This document shows positions 1-9,215 of a DNA stretch of 64,000 nt, piece after piece. The number at the start of each line of letters is the position of its first letter. Position 1 is the stretch's first letter. The stretch comes from Kordiimonas aestuarii (lineage in GTDB: Bacteria; Pseudomonadota; Alphaproteobacteria; Sphingomonadales; Kordiimonadaceae): the NCBI RefSeq assembly GCF_025574465.1, contig NZ_JAOBPP010000019.1, forward strand, positions 1 through 64,000. The letters run 5' to 3'. The notes beneath the pieces are model-generated. The model was not told the DNA's origin and ran no database searches. It saw nothing but the letters and a program-made list of their open reading frames with translations. The translations under genes and the position numbers were made by a program.

Positions 1-1
1 T

Positions 2-1672
2 GGTGACTGGGTCTATGATCTGGATGAAGCCAACAGCGATGTGCAGGCGCTTACGACAGGGGACACGCTTGGGGACACGCTGACGGTTTCCTCCGCCGAT
101 GGCACAGCACAGAACATCACCATCACCATTAATGGCACCAACGATGCGCCGGAAACAGCTGACGGCACAGTGGCCGCGGTAGAAGGTGGCGATACGACTC
201 TCTCGGCGAGTGACTTCAGTTTCACCGATGTTGATAGCGGAGATAGTCTGAGTGCGATCCGGATCGACAGCCTGCCGGGCCAGGGTACCCTCAAGCTGAG
301 TGGTGTTGCGGTGACAGCGGGGCAGGAGATCTTGCAGGCGAACATTGCAAATCTGACCTACACGCCACCGAATGATGTGGATGCAGACACGAGCTTCACC
401 TTCAGCGTGTCGGACGGTACGGACTGGTGTGCGAGCCCGTCGACCATGACGATTGGTATTACTAGTGAAAATGATCCGCCAAGCACACCGCGCCTGACAA
501 CCTCTGGCGTAACAGAGAATGAGATCGGTGTATTTGTTGGTACCTTGCGAGCTGTTGACCCGGAAGGGGAAGCCGTAACCTATACGGTAGGGGATAGCCG
601 CTTCCGCATCATTGACAACGAGCTCTGGCTTGCAGCGGGGACGTCGCTGGATTATGAGGCGACATCGTCACTGACAATCCGTGTATATGCCTATGATCCG
701 GAAGGCTTCTATAGTTCCGCTTTTGTGTCGGTGCCTGTGATCAACGTGGTGAAGGAGCCTGGCCAGACCCAAACCGGCGGTGCAGGCAATGATACGCTGA
801 AAGGCGGTGATGACGATGATACCATTACCGGTGGTGCCGGCAACGACCAGTTGAACGGTGGTGCTGGCGATGACGTCATCCAGAAGGATGACGATGACGA
901 AGGCCAGGATATCATTGTGGGTGGCCAGGGTGATGACAGCATCCGCGCAGGTGGCGGCGATGACTTCGTCATTGGTGACGGTGCCACTGATGGCACGACC
1001 CGTCAGTCGCTTGATGAAGACAGTGACACCAACGATACCGGCGCGGACACCATCCGGGGTGGCAACGGCAATGACACCATTCTCGGGGGCGGCTGGAACG
1101 ATGACCTCTCGGATGACAATGGCCGGTATGACGACGGTGAGGAAGTCGAGGTTGACCTGCTTGAGAACAAGATCTGGGCTGGCGGTGGCAATGATGTTGC
1201 AGCAGGCTCGGGCGGTGATGATGAACTGGGCGGCAGCAGCGGCGTTGATACGCTGAAGGGCTTGGGTGGTGATGATACCCTGTATGGTAACGCCGACAAC
1301 GATGAGGTTTATGGCGGTAATGGCGATGACCTGCTTTATGGCGGTACGGGCGACGATACGATGAGTGGCGGTGCCGGTGACGATACATTGTGGGCGGGTG
1401 CTGGTGATGACTTGCTCACCGGCGGTGCCGGTGCTGATGTCTTTGTCTTCGGGGCAAGCCGGGGCAATGACACCATAGGTGACTTCGATGTCATCAGCGA
1501 TAGCCTGGACTTCATGGCTGGCTTCTCAACCAGCGCCGAGGTTGTCGCAGCGTCGACAGAAACAAGCCAGAGCGGTGAAGACGGTGTCCTGATTGACTTT
1601 GGTGATGGCGAAAGTATTTTCCTCGCCGGCCTGACCCTGAGCGATCTCTCAAGTGTGCAGATGAATTTCTGA
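2..1672 (+). CDS. RTX/VCBS-repeat secreted protein, C-terminal part (5' partial)
   Basis: The reading frame is open from base 2, so the true start lies outside the window; 556 residues are visible. In order they are a VCBS-type end (GTNDAP), a second bacterial Ig/cadherin-like unit (TYTPPNDVDADTSFTFSVSDG), a cadherin-like stretch (VTENEIGVFVGTLRAVDPEG), then many nonapeptide RTX repeats of the GGAGNDTLKGG type from about residue 260 to 490, and a C-terminal segment of the kind that carries a type I secretion signal (ADVFVFGASRGNDTIGDF). Such proteins bind calcium through the repeats and are exported as giant adhesins or extracellular enzymes. The missing N-terminus prevents naming an activity. 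No ABC exporter, HlyD or TolC-like gene is visible nearby. A strong terminator follows. Confidence 0.9.
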   Translation, partial: GDWVYDLDEANSDVQALTTGDTLGDTLTVSSADGTAQNITITINGTNDAPETADGTVAAVEGGDTTLSASDFSFTDVDSGDSLSAIRIDSLPGQGTLKLSGVAVTAGQEILQANIANLTYTPPNDVDADTSFTFSVSDGTDWCASPSTMTIGITSENDPPSTPRLTTSGVTENEIGVFVGTLRAVDPEGEAVTYTVGDSRFRIIDNELWLAAGTSLDYEATSSLTIRVYAYDPEGFYSSAFVSVPVINVVKEPGQTQTGGAGNDTLKGGDDDDTITGGAGNDQLNGGAGDDVIQKDDDDEGQDIIVGGQGDDSIRAGGGDDFVIGDGATDGTTRQSLDEDSDTNDTGADTIRGGNGNDTILGGGWNDDLSDDNGRYDDGEEVEVDLLENKIWAGGGNDVAAGSGGDDELGGSSGVDTLKGLGGDDTLYGNADNDEVYGGNGDDLLYGGTGDDTMSGGAGDDTLWAGAGDDLLTGGAGADVFVFGASRGNDTIGDFDVISDSLDFMAGFSTSAEVVAASTETSQSGEDGVLIDFGDGESIFLAGLTLSDLSSVQMNF

Positions 1673-1700
1673 CTACTGCACGGTACAGTCTGATGAACAC

Positions 1701-1728
1701 AAAAGACGGCCAACTGGCCGTCTTTTTT
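1701..1728 (+). terminator. Rho-independent terminator of the RTX gene
   Basis: A perfect 11-bp stem (AAAAGACGGCC / GGCCGTCTTTT) with loop AACT runs straight into T6, 28 bp after the stop codon. Confidence 0.9.
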
Positions 1729-1769
1729 ATGGGGCGTTGCTTCGCTGGCGCGGGCGCGCGTATAATATA

Positions 1770-1788
1770 ATTAGATAACGAATCTAAT
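1770..1788. promoter_or_regulatory. Inverted repeat ATTAGAT-N5-ATCTAAT
   Basis: Two perfect 7-bp arms separated by AACGA, inside a very AT-rich tract about 215 bp upstream of the receptor start. There is no T-run, so it is not a terminator. It looks like a protein-binding site, but the protein is unknown. Confidence 0.35.
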
Positions 1789-1890
1789 ATATGTTGCTTT
1801 ATGGTCACAGTATAGGTGCCTGTTGTGGATTAACTGGCTGAAAACAGCGGGCTTTTATATACAAAGCGCAATCGTTGGCATAGTTATTCA

Positions 1891-1902
1891 TTTGAATTCA
1901 AA
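1891..1902. promoter_or_regulatory. Palindrome TTTGAATTCAAA (candidate operator, copy 1)
   Basis: A perfect 12-bp palindrome followed by ATAT, about 100 bp upstream of the TonB receptor start. The identical 16-nt string occurs once more, at 20201-20216, in the divergent promoter of the amidohydrolase-marR and symporter operons. MarR-family proteins commonly bind palindromes with TTG/CAA half sites. I infer that the MarR regulator at 18352-18900 binds both copies. Confidence 0.5.
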
Positions 1903-2002
1903 ATATAAATCAATGCTATTTATATCCCCTTGTATGTGAGTTTGGAGGGCCTTTTGGGCTGACTAAGCTCACATCGTGCATTTGAAACGAGGAGACCAAC
2001 CT

Positions 2003-4405
2003 GTGTTAAGCAGCAAGAAAGCCCTGAAGCTTGCGCTTCTGACCTCTGTACCTATGGCCGCATTTGCACCGCATGCGGTTGCGGAAGAAGCCGCTGGCAT
2101 CGAAGAAATTACTGTCACTGCCACAAAACGTGCCGCCAGCACCCAGGACGTTGCTGTCGCCGTTCAGGCGATCAACGGTAAGGCGCTGCGTGACCAGAAC
2201 ATCGGTAATTTTGACGATTATGTCCGCTTCCTGCCAAATGTGACCGCGGGTGGTCGCGGGCCCGGGCAGTCAACCGTTTTTATTCGCGGTATGGCAGTGC
2301 AGCCGATCACGGTGATGCTTTCCGGCGCACAGGGCACCACCCCGAACGTGGCACTTTATGTGGATGAGCAGCCGGTGACGGCGCCGGGGCGTAACCTTGA
2401 CGTCTACGCCGCTGACCTTGAGCGCATTGAGGTGTTGCCTGGGCCGCAAGGCACGCTCTTTGGTGCGAGCTCACAAGCTGGTACGGTCCGGCTGATCACC
2501 AACAAGCCGAATGCGTCCGAGTTTGAAGCCGGCTTTGAAGGTAGTGTCTCGTTCACTAAAAAAGGTGAAATGAGCGAAGGTGTTGAAGGCCATGTCAACG
2601 TGCCGATCGTGGAAGACAAGTTCGCCATGCGCGCTGTTGTCTACAGTATCAACGAAGGCGGTTACATCGATAACGTGCCGGGCACCTTCACCACCGACCC
2701 GAGCATCAACCCGGATTCCGCGCTGAACCTGGCGGATGGCACGACGTATGAAAGTGCATCGAACGTGGCGCTGGCGGAGAAAGACTTCAACGACAGTTAC
2801 TATCGCGGCGCCCGTATCGGCGCGCGCTGGTATATCAATGATGACTGGGATCTGCTCGTTCAGCATACGCAACAGGATTTGGGTGCGGACGGTGTGTTTG
2901 ATTATGACCCGGAAGTGGGCGACCTTGAGGTTGAACGCTACTATCCGGATGAGCTGGAAGACAGCTTCGGCCTGACTACATGGACGATTGAAGGCCGTCT
3001 CGCGATGCTTGATGTTGTGTACACAGGCGGTTACCTCGACCGTGAAGTCACACAGTCGATCGACTATACCGGTTACAACAACACCGGCGCCTTCATTGCC
3101 TATTACACCTGTACCTATGATGCAGTGCGGGCATGCCTGAACCCGGTCAAGGGCTTCAAGGGTCAGCAGTACCACACCCGGAACACCCATGAGTTCCGTT
3201 TCACGACGCCTGAGGAAAACCGCCTGCGCCTTGTTGGCGGCGTTTTCTATGATGATGTGAAAATCGAAACGCTGGACGATTATGCGTATCTGGCAACGCC
3301 GGACCTCGGCTTCGCACCAAACGCACCAATCTCGACCGCAAACAGCATTAACCCGGATACCCGCCCGGCCGGTATCGCGTTCTTTAACGACATTACCCGG
3401 ACGGAGGAGCAACTCGCCTTCTTTGGCGAAGTGTCCTACGATATCATCCCCGACAAGCTGACGGCGACGGTGGGTGCGCGTTACTATGAAATGGAGATTG
3501 ATTTCACCGGCTCATCCAACTTTGCAGCGGGCCCGTTCGCGGGGTCGGTCGATAACGATGCGGGCCGTGACTATGACCTCTCGGGCGGACACTCAGACGA
3601 GCCGCTCAAGGAAGATGATGTCATCTACAAGTTCAATCTGAGCTATACGCCGAATGAAGATCTGCTCTTCTACGCTACCTATTCCGAAGGGTTTCGGCCA
3701 GGCGGCTTTAACCGTGGTGGCGGTATCCCGAGTGCCAACCCGAATTTCCCGACCGTCGGTGTGACCTATGGCACCGATGATGTGAAAAACTATGAAGCCG
3801 GTTGGAAAATGTCACTGGCGGATGGCAACGTGCGCTTCAACGGTAACGTTTATTATATCGAATGGTCCAACATGCAGGTCTCCCGTTTTGACCCGCAGAA
3901 TGTGTCGATCCTGACATTCATTGAGAATGCCGCCGATGCCGAGATTAAAGGTATTGAGGGTGATCTCATCTGGGCGGCAACGCCGAACCTGATGCTGTTT
4001 GGTGCCTTCTCCTATAACGATGCCAAGCTTGTCGGCGCCAAGGGGCAGGCAATCGAGCTCGCGCCGGTTGGCAGTTCCCTGCCGCTGACACCGAAGTTCC
4101 AGGGTAACCTGCGGGCGCGGTACGAATGGTTTGTGGGCGACTACAACATGTATGCTCAGGCAAGCCTGCAATATGCCGGCGACAGCTACAGCTCGCTTGT
4201 TGCGGCCGACCGTGAAAAGCAGGACAGCTACACCACATCCGATGTTGCCTTTGGCGTGCAGAAGGATAAATGGGGCGCTGAGATCTTCATTGAGAACCTG
4301 ACGGACGAGCGGGCAGAGCTCTTTATCAACCAGCAGGATGATATCCCACGTGTGACGACAAACCGCCCGCGCACCATTGGCCTGCGTGTCACTTACGACT
4401 ACTAG
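2003..4405 (+). CDS. TonB-dependent outer-membrane receptor
   Basis: An 800-residue ligand-gated outer-membrane transporter energised by TonB-ExbBD. The GTG at 2003 is chosen because AGGAGA sits 7 nt upstream; the in-frame GTG at 1976 has no ribosome site. Residues 1-28 are a signal peptide (LALLTSVPMAAFAPHAVA), followed by a TonB-box-like EEITVTATKR. The plug domain has the family motifs LPNVTAGG, IRGM and GPQGTLFGASSQAGTVRLITNKP-type sequence, and the chain ends in the barrel signature TIGLRVTYDY. It is of the alphaproteobacterial type whose substrates are usually not siderophores, but the ligand cannot be read from sequence. The promoter carries a palindrome shared with the carbamoyltransferase cluster, and a TPR-sulfotransferase gene follows after a terminator. 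Confidence 0.93.
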   Translation: MLSSKKALKLALLTSVPMAAFAPHAVAEEAAGIEEITVTATKRAASTQDVAVAVQAINGKALRDQNIGNFDDYVRFLPNVTAGGRGPGQSTVFIRGMAVQPITVMLSGAQGTTPNVALYVDEQPVTAPGRNLDVYAADLERIEVLPGPQGTLFGASSQAGTVRLITNKPNASEFEAGFEGSVSFTKKGEMSEGVEGHVNVPIVEDKFAMRAVVYSINEGGYIDNVPGTFTTDPSINPDSALNLADGTTYESASNVALAEKDFNDSYYRGARIGARWYINDDWDLLVQHTQQDLGADGVFDYDPEVGDLEVERYYPDELEDSFGLTTWTIEGRLAMLDVVYTGGYLDREVTQSIDYTGYNNTGAFIAYYTCTYDAVRACLNPVKGFKGQQYHTRNTHEFRFTTPEENRLRLVGGVFYDDVKIETLDDYAYLATPDLGFAPNAPISTANSINPDTRPAGIAFFNDITRTEEQLAFFGEVSYDIIPDKLTATVGARYYEMEIDFTGSSNFAAGPFAGSVDNDAGRDYDLSGGHSDEPLKEDDVIYKFNLSYTPNEDLLFYATYSEGFRPGGFNRGGGIPSANPNFPTVGVTYGTDDVKNYEAGWKMSLADGNVRFNGNVYYIEWSNMQVSRFDPQNVSILTFIENAADAEIKGIEGDLIWAATPNLMLFGAFSYNDAKLVGAKGQAIELAPVGSSLPLTPKFQGNLRARYEWFVGDYNMYAQASLQYAGDSYSSLVAADREKQDSYTTSDVAFGVQKDKWGAEIFIENLTDERAELFINQQDDIPRVTTNRPRTIGLRVTYDY

Positions 4406-4440
4406 AGTTGTCAGGGACAATAATGGCAGTAATATTGAAG

Positions 4441-4465
4441 GGCGGCTCTGATGGAGCCGCCTTTT
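4441..4465 (+). terminator. Rho-independent terminator after the TonB receptor
   Basis: Stem GGCGGCTC / GAGCCGCC with loop TGATG, followed by TTTTC. It separates the receptor from the downstream gene, so the latter either has its own promoter or depends on read-through. Confidence 0.8.
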
Positions 4466-4487
4466 CTTATGCAGGCGGGGAGTAGGC

Positions 4488-6467
4488 GTGACAGACGAGA
4501 CTGAAGCCACAGTGTTGGTGGACAAGGCGACAGCCAGCCTGAAAGCGGGGCAGCTTGAAACGGCATCGTCGCAGGCGCGGGCCGCGCTTGAACTGGAAGC
4601 CGACAACAGTGACGCACTATACCTGCTGGCGGTGTGTGAACGTTACCTGCGAAAGCCCGATGCCGCGGTGGAGGTAATCGAACGGCTTAAAGTCCTACGC
4701 CCCGATTATGGCCGTGCCTATCAGGAAGCCGGACATATTTACCGCATGAAAAAGGACGCGGTTGCCGCGCAGGCCGCATATGAACGCGCAGTGCAGTTGA
4801 ACCCCGCGCTTGGCGCCAGTTGGCAGGCCTTGCAGCAGCTTGCCGTGCAATCAGGCAACGAGGTACTACAGGCCACGGCCAGATATCAGCTTGAGCGCTT
4901 GGCCGCGTTACCCAAGGAACTGGTGAGCGTGACCAGTTTTATTCACGAAGGCAGGCTGTATAAGGCGGAGAAGCTATGCAGGCTGTTCCTGCGCGGCAAC
5001 CCGCACCACGTGGAAGCCATGCGACTGTTGGCCGATATCGGTGTACGGCTCCAGGTGCTTGATGATGCGGAGTTTCTACTGGAAAGCTGTGTTGAGTTCG
5101 CGCCAGACTATGAAGCCGCCCGGCTTGACTATGTCAATGTACTGCACAAAAGGCAGAAGTTCGAGCAGGCTTATGTTGAAGCCAAAAACCTCAAGGAAAA
5201 GGTGCCTGACAACCTTGCCTATGAAGTGCTCTATGCCAATGAATGTGTGGCGACGGGCCGGTTTGACGATGCACTGGCAATTTATGACAAGGCCGCGGGA
5301 GCGGTACAGGACAATGCCACCATCCACCTTGCCAAAGGCCATGCGCTCAAGACGGTTGGGCAGCAGGCCGGTGCGATCGAAGCATACCGCCACGCCTATC
5401 AGGCGCAGGCTGATTTGGGGGACGCATACTGGAGCCTGGCAAACCTGAAGACGTACCGCTTCACCGATGAGGAGGTGATGGCAATGCAGGCTGAGGAAGC
5501 GCGCGCCGGTATCGCCGCAGCTGACCGCTATCACTTATGTTTTGCGCTGGGGAAAGCGTTTGAAGACCGTGCTGACTTTAAGACCAGCTTCGACTATTAC
5601 ACCTGCGGCAATGCGCTGAAGAAGGCCGAGCTGCGTTACAGCGCTGATGCGATGGAGGAAGAGCTTCAGGCGCAGGCGGAAGTTTGTAATGCTGCGCTTT
5701 TCAATGAGAAGGCGGGCATGGGCGCGGCATCTGACGCACCCATATTTATCGTCGGGCTGCCGCGGGCAGGTTCTACCCTTGTGGAGCAAATCCTTGCGTC
5801 TCACTCGCAGGTGGACGGTACGATGGAATTGCCGAACATCATGGCGCTTGCGCACCGGCTTGGCGGCAGGCGGCGCAAGGGTGAGGCGGCAAAATACCCG
5901 GCTGTCCTGCATGACCTGAGTGCCGACCAACTTCAGGAGCTGGGGGAATGCTATCTGCGCGAAACTGAGTTCTGCCGCAGTGGTGCACCCTATTTTACCG
6001 ATAAAATGCCCAATAACTTCAGGCATATAGGTCTGGTCAGTCTCATTTTGCCCAATGCCCGGATTATCGATGCCCGGCGTGATGGCATGGCCTGTTGCTT
6101 CAGTGGCTTCAAGCAGCTTTTCGCCGAGGGGCAGGAATTTACCTACGGTATTGAGGAGGTTGGGCGCTATTACCGCGATTACACTGCGCTCATGGCGCAT
6201 TGGGATAAAGTTCTGCCGGGCAAGGTGTTGCGCGTGCAGTATGAAGATACCGTGGCCGACCTTGAAGCCCAGGTGCGGCGTATTCTGGATTTCTGTGGTC
6301 TGGAGTTTGAAGAAGCATGTGTGAACTTCCACAAAACCGAGCGGTCAGTGCGTACAGCCAGTTCCGAACAGGTCCGGCAGCCGATCAATAAAAAGGGTCT
6401 CGCGCAGTGGCGACATTTTGAGAATGAGCTCAGGCCTCTCGCTGACATCCTAGGTTATAAAATCTAA
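4488..6467 (+). CDS. TPR-repeat sulfotransferase
   Basis: A 659-residue two-part protein with a GTG start preceded by GGGGAG. Residues 1 to about 400 form tandem tetratricopeptide repeats (for example YERAVQLNPALGASWQAL). About 420-659 is a PAPS-dependent sulfotransferase: the 5'-phosphosulfate loop GLPRAGSTLVEQILASH starts near residue 423, the 3'-phosphate site follows as ARIIDARRDGMACCFS, and the C-terminus has the family pattern QWRHFENELRPL. It should move sulfate from PAPS to a hydroxyl group of a sugar, lipid or tyrosine; the acceptor is unknown. No signal peptide is seen, so it is probably cytoplasmic. From general knowledge, such fusions are often encoded beside TonB receptors in marine alphaproteobacteria; the functional link is not established. 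Confidence 0.88.
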   Translation: MTDETEATVLVDKATASLKAGQLETASSQARAALELEADNSDALYLLAVCERYLRKPDAAVEVIERLKVLRPDYGRAYQEAGHIYRMKKDAVAAQAAYERAVQLNPALGASWQALQQLAVQSGNEVLQATARYQLERLAALPKELVSVTSFIHEGRLYKAEKLCRLFLRGNPHHVEAMRLLADIGVRLQVLDDAEFLLESCVEFAPDYEAARLDYVNVLHKRQKFEQAYVEAKNLKEKVPDNLAYEVLYANECVATGRFDDALAIYDKAAGAVQDNATIHLAKGHALKTVGQQAGAIEAYRHAYQAQADLGDAYWSLANLKTYRFTDEEVMAMQAEEARAGIAAADRYHLCFALGKAFEDRADFKTSFDYYTCGNALKKAELRYSADAMEEELQAQAEVCNAALFNEKAGMGAASDAPIFIVGLPRAGSTLVEQILASHSQVDGTMELPNIMALAHRLGGRRRKGEAAKYPAVLHDLSADQLQELGECYLRETEFCRSGAPYFTDKMPNNFRHIGLVSLILPNARIIDARRDGMACCFSGFKQLFAEGQEFTYGIEEVGRYYRDYTALMAHWDKVLPGKVLRVQYEDTVADLEAQVRRILDFCGLEFEEACVNFHKTERSVRTASSEQVRQPINKKGLAQWRHFENELRPLADILGYKI

Positions 6468-6471
6468 GGTG

Positions 6472-6483
6472 GTATAATTATAC
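6472..6483. promoter_or_regulatory. Palindrome GTATAATTATAC
   Basis: A perfect 12-bp palindrome in the 83-bp gap between the sulfotransferase and the decayed binding-protein gene. It could be an operator, or part of a -10 region. No partner is known. Confidence 0.25.
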
Positions 6484-6556
6484 TTTTGATAAATATTGCG
6501 TTGATTTGACGTTATCTCCGTGGTCCAATATCCCTTAACAGGATAAGGGGGTGATT

Positions 6557-7220
6557 GTGCGCTGTTTTGTGATCGGGTTGGTGTTGCTTTGTGTTGCGAC
6601 TGGGCCGCTGGCAGCACAAGGCAACACGGTCATGCTAACAGCGGCGGAATGGCCGCCCTATTCAAGCGCCGAGATGCCGGGGCAGGGTATATTCATTGAA
6701 GTTGCCCGTAGAACGCTGGCCAGAGCTGGTTACAAGCTGAATGTCAATTTTTCAGTGTGGCAGCGCTCGCTTGTCACCGCGATGGAGGGGGCGCACTATA
6801 TCGGCACACTCCCTGTCTATAAAAACGATGAACGCGAAAGCATTTGCGCGTTTTCAAAGCTGGTCACCAGAAGTCCCGTGGGGTTTGTCCAGCGCCGAGG
6901 TGATCCTGTTACCTGGGTGAAGTCCATGGACCTTGTTGGCCTTCGTATCGGGGCGGTAAGCGGATATTTGAATGCGGTTGAATTTGACCGGCTGGCAAAA
7001 GAGCAGGTGCTGGACGTCAGTTATGTTCATACCGACCATTTGAATGTGCGCCGGGCAGCTTGAGCTCAATGCTAACCTGCTCAAGGACCCCTTGCTTTAT
7101 ATTTGCTTCCGCAATACCACCGAAGGTGTTGCGGTCAGGGACGCCTTTGATGAGGCGTTTGACCCGAAGGAAGCGGCGCGCACGTTCTCCGAGAGGCGGT
7201 CTGAAGTCACAAGCGATTAG
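6557..7220 (+). pseudogene. Periplasmic solute-binding protein (family 3), frameshifted with internal deletion
   Basis: The first frame (6557-7063) gives a signal peptide (CFVIGLVLLCVATGPLAAQ), then the family-3 binding-protein start LTAAEWPPYSS and the lobe-2 segment GLRIGAVSGYLNAVEFDRLA, and stops just after HLNVRRAA. The C-terminal part continues at once in another frame, from 7062 to the TAG at 7218-7220, as ELNANLLKDPLLYICFRNTTEG. Family members normally have some 20-30 residues between these points (RKLAAGRxDxxVMD-type), so both a deletion and a frameshift appear to have occurred. The GTG at 6557 is preferred over 6551 because AAGGGG lies 7 nt upstream. An intact distant relative is at 56955-57713. 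Not recently functional unless the shift is a sequencing error. Confidence 0.7.
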
Positions 7221-7223
7221 GGC

Positions 7224-9215
7224 TTATCTGGCCAGGTGCAGGAAGTGCATGTGCTTGTCATACTGGTTCAGCACATCATGGATTAACTGGTCTTCGGAAT
7301 AGCCATAAACATCATAGTGCTGGCTGCCTTCCAGCAGGTGAACTTCGGCGCGGAAAAAGCGTTGGTCCTCGCCCTTGGTATCATCTTTTCCCGGAAGGTA
7401 AGCGAAGTCGGGCCGCAAGAGGCCGCGCGGCAGAACGGAATAACGGAAATCCATTTCGTCACCATGCAGGATGCGCAGTTCCGCCTTGTTTTTAATCAGT
7501 TGGACTTTGGCTTCGCAGTCGGTGTTTTGTATTTCCTCAGCTACCTTCTCAAGCGCGGGGCGTGCGATATTGGCAATATAGCTTACCACTTCCGTTTCAC
7601 TGGGATGCGAAAGCAGGACGCCAAGCCGCTGTTTCCAGTTGGTACTTTTGCCTATGATCTGCACATCGGGGGTAACCGCCGCACCGCGCAGCTTTGCGGC
7701 TTCCATCTTCAGGCCACGCATCAGGCCCATACAGGCAAGGATGATGACGAAGGTGAAGGGCAGTGCTGTGGTGATGGTGGCGGTTTGAAGCGCTCCCAGA
7801 CCGCCACCAACCATTAGCACCGCAGCGACAACACCTTCTGTCACCGCCCAGAATACACGCTGCCACACGGGCGGGTGCAAGTGACCCCCTGACGTGATGG
7901 TATCAATGACGAGCGAGCCTGAGTCAGACGAGGTGACGAAGAAGGTGACAATGAGGATGATGGCAACAAAGGAGACAACGTTGGCCATGGGCAGATGCTC
8001 AAGGAAGGAAAACAGGCCAAGCGGCAGGTTATCCTTCACGGCGTCGGCGATCGAGGGCATTGCCCCTGCCATTTCAAACGACAGGGCGCCGTTGCCGAAA
8101 GCTGTCATCCAGATAAAAGTGAACGCAGTGGGGACCAGCAACACACCGGTGACAAATTCGCGGATGGTACGCCCACGCGAGATGCGCGCGATGAAGATGC
8201 CCACAAAAGGTGACCAGCTAATCCACCAGCCCCAGTAAAACAGGGTCCAGTTCGCAAGCCATGTTTGCTCGCCGCTATAGGCATTCAGGCGGAAGCTGCG
8301 CGTGACAAGCGTTTCAGCATAGAGGCCCAGGTTTTGTACAAAGCTGTTGAAAAACAGGAGGGTAGGCCCAAGCACAATGACAAATACCAGAAGCAGGATC
8401 GCCAGCGCCATGTTGATCTCTGACAGGCGCTTGATGCCAGCATCAAGGCCGGAGACGACGGAGATGGTGGCAAAGGCGGTGATAATGGCAATGAGGCCGA
8501 CCTGCACAGAGGTGCTGACGGGAATGTCAAACAGATGGTTCAGCCCTGCATTAACCTGTGCCACGCCGAAGCCCAGCGACGTTGCCACGCCAAACAGGGT
8601 GCCGATCACCGCCAGCACGTCAACAAAGTGCCCGATAGGGCCGTGGATGCGCTCGCCGATCAAGGGGTAAAGCGCGGACCGTATTGTCAGCGGCAACTGG
8701 TGCCGGAAGCTGAAATAGGCCAGCGACAAGCCGACAACCGCATAGATTGCCCATGCGTTGATGCCCCAGTGGAAAAACGTGATCTGCATCGCTTCCCGCG
8801 CGGCTTCAATGGTGCGAGGGTCTGCGTCAGGGGGGGCCATATAGTGAGTAAGCGGCTCAGCGACGCCAAAGAACAGCAGGCCAATACCGATGCCCGCGGA
8901 AAACAGCATCGCGAACCATGAAAGGAAGCTGTAGTCGGGCTTTGAATGGTTTGGCCCGAGGCGGATTTCACCGTGTTTGCTGGCCGCCAGAAAAAGGCAA
9001 AAAAGCAAAAAGCCCGACACTGCCAGCATATAGATCCAGCCGGCGCTGTGGCTGATCCACCTTTGGACCGCAGAGAATATGGCGCTCGCTGTATCACCAG
9101 CCAGCATGGTCAGGACAACCATCGCCAGGATAATCCCCGCCGCAGGAAAAAACACAGGTGCCAGGATGCCGGATTTGTTTTGGGCGTCAGGATGTGTGGT
9201 GGGCGGGTTATTCAT
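7224..9215 (-). CDS. BCCT-family transporter (choline/betaine/carnitine type)
   Basis: A 663-residue inner-membrane secondary transporter with about 12 transmembrane segments. Diagnostic motifs are GIGIGLLFFGVAEP, FHWGINAWAIYAVVGL and the BCCT signature WGWWISWSPFVGIFIARISRGRT. The C-terminal 150 residues (after GLMRGLKMEAAKLRG) are a long soluble domain of the kind found in BetT-like proteins, where it has a role in osmotic regulation. Uptake of choline or glycine betaine is the likely task, driven by proton or sodium; the substrate is not certain. No betaine-synthesis genes are visible nearby. It is convergent with the decayed binding-protein gene, 3 bp apart. Confidence 0.92.
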   Translation of the reverse strand: MNNPPTTHPDAQNKSGILAPVFFPAAGIILAMVVLTMLAGDTASAIFSAVQRWISHSAGWIYMLAVSGFLLFCLFLAASKHGEIRLGPNHSKPDYSFLSWFAMLFSAGIGIGLLFFGVAEPLTHYMAPPDADPRTIEAAREAMQITFFHWGINAWAIYAVVGLSLAYFSFRHQLPLTIRSALYPLIGERIHGPIGHFVDVLAVIGTLFGVATSLGFGVAQVNAGLNHLFDIPVSTSVQVGLIAIITAFATISVVSGLDAGIKRLSEINMALAILLLVFVIVLGPTLLFFNSFVQNLGLYAETLVTRSFRLNAYSGEQTWLANWTLFYWGWWISWSPFVGIFIARISRGRTIREFVTGVLLVPTAFTFIWMTAFGNGALSFEMAGAMPSIADAVKDNLPLGLFSFLEHLPMANVVSFVAIILIVTFFVTSSDSGSLVIDTITSGGHLHPPVWQRVFWAVTEGVVAAVLMVGGGLGALQTATITTALPFTFVIILACMGLMRGLKMEAAKLRGAAVTPDVQIIGKSTNWKQRLGVLLSHPSETEVVSYIANIARPALEKVAEEIQNTDCEAKVQLIKNKAELRILHGDEMDFRYSVLPRGLLRPDFAYLPGKDDTKGEDQRFFRAEVHLLEGSQHYDVYGYSEDQLIHDVLNQYDKHMHFLHLAR

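Larger units (their letters stand above)
1729..2002. other. AT-rich intergenic region upstream of the TonB receptor
   Basis: About 270 bases without a gene, much richer in A+T than the surroundings. It holds an inverted repeat at 1770-1788, the palindrome at 1891-1902 (both listed separately) and presumably the promoter of the receptor gene. No convincing small ORF is seen. Confidence 0.6.

Noticed and set aside
709..1388. Several long open frames on both strands inside the RTX repeat region
   Set aside because: They are shadows of the Gly/Asp-rich repeats, with Ser/Pro- or His/Arg-rich translations and no ribosome sites.
1868..1879. LacI-like sequence GCAATCGTTGGC upstream of the TonB receptor
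   Set aside because: Only partly symmetric; two of six base pairs fail, so it is not convincing as an operator.
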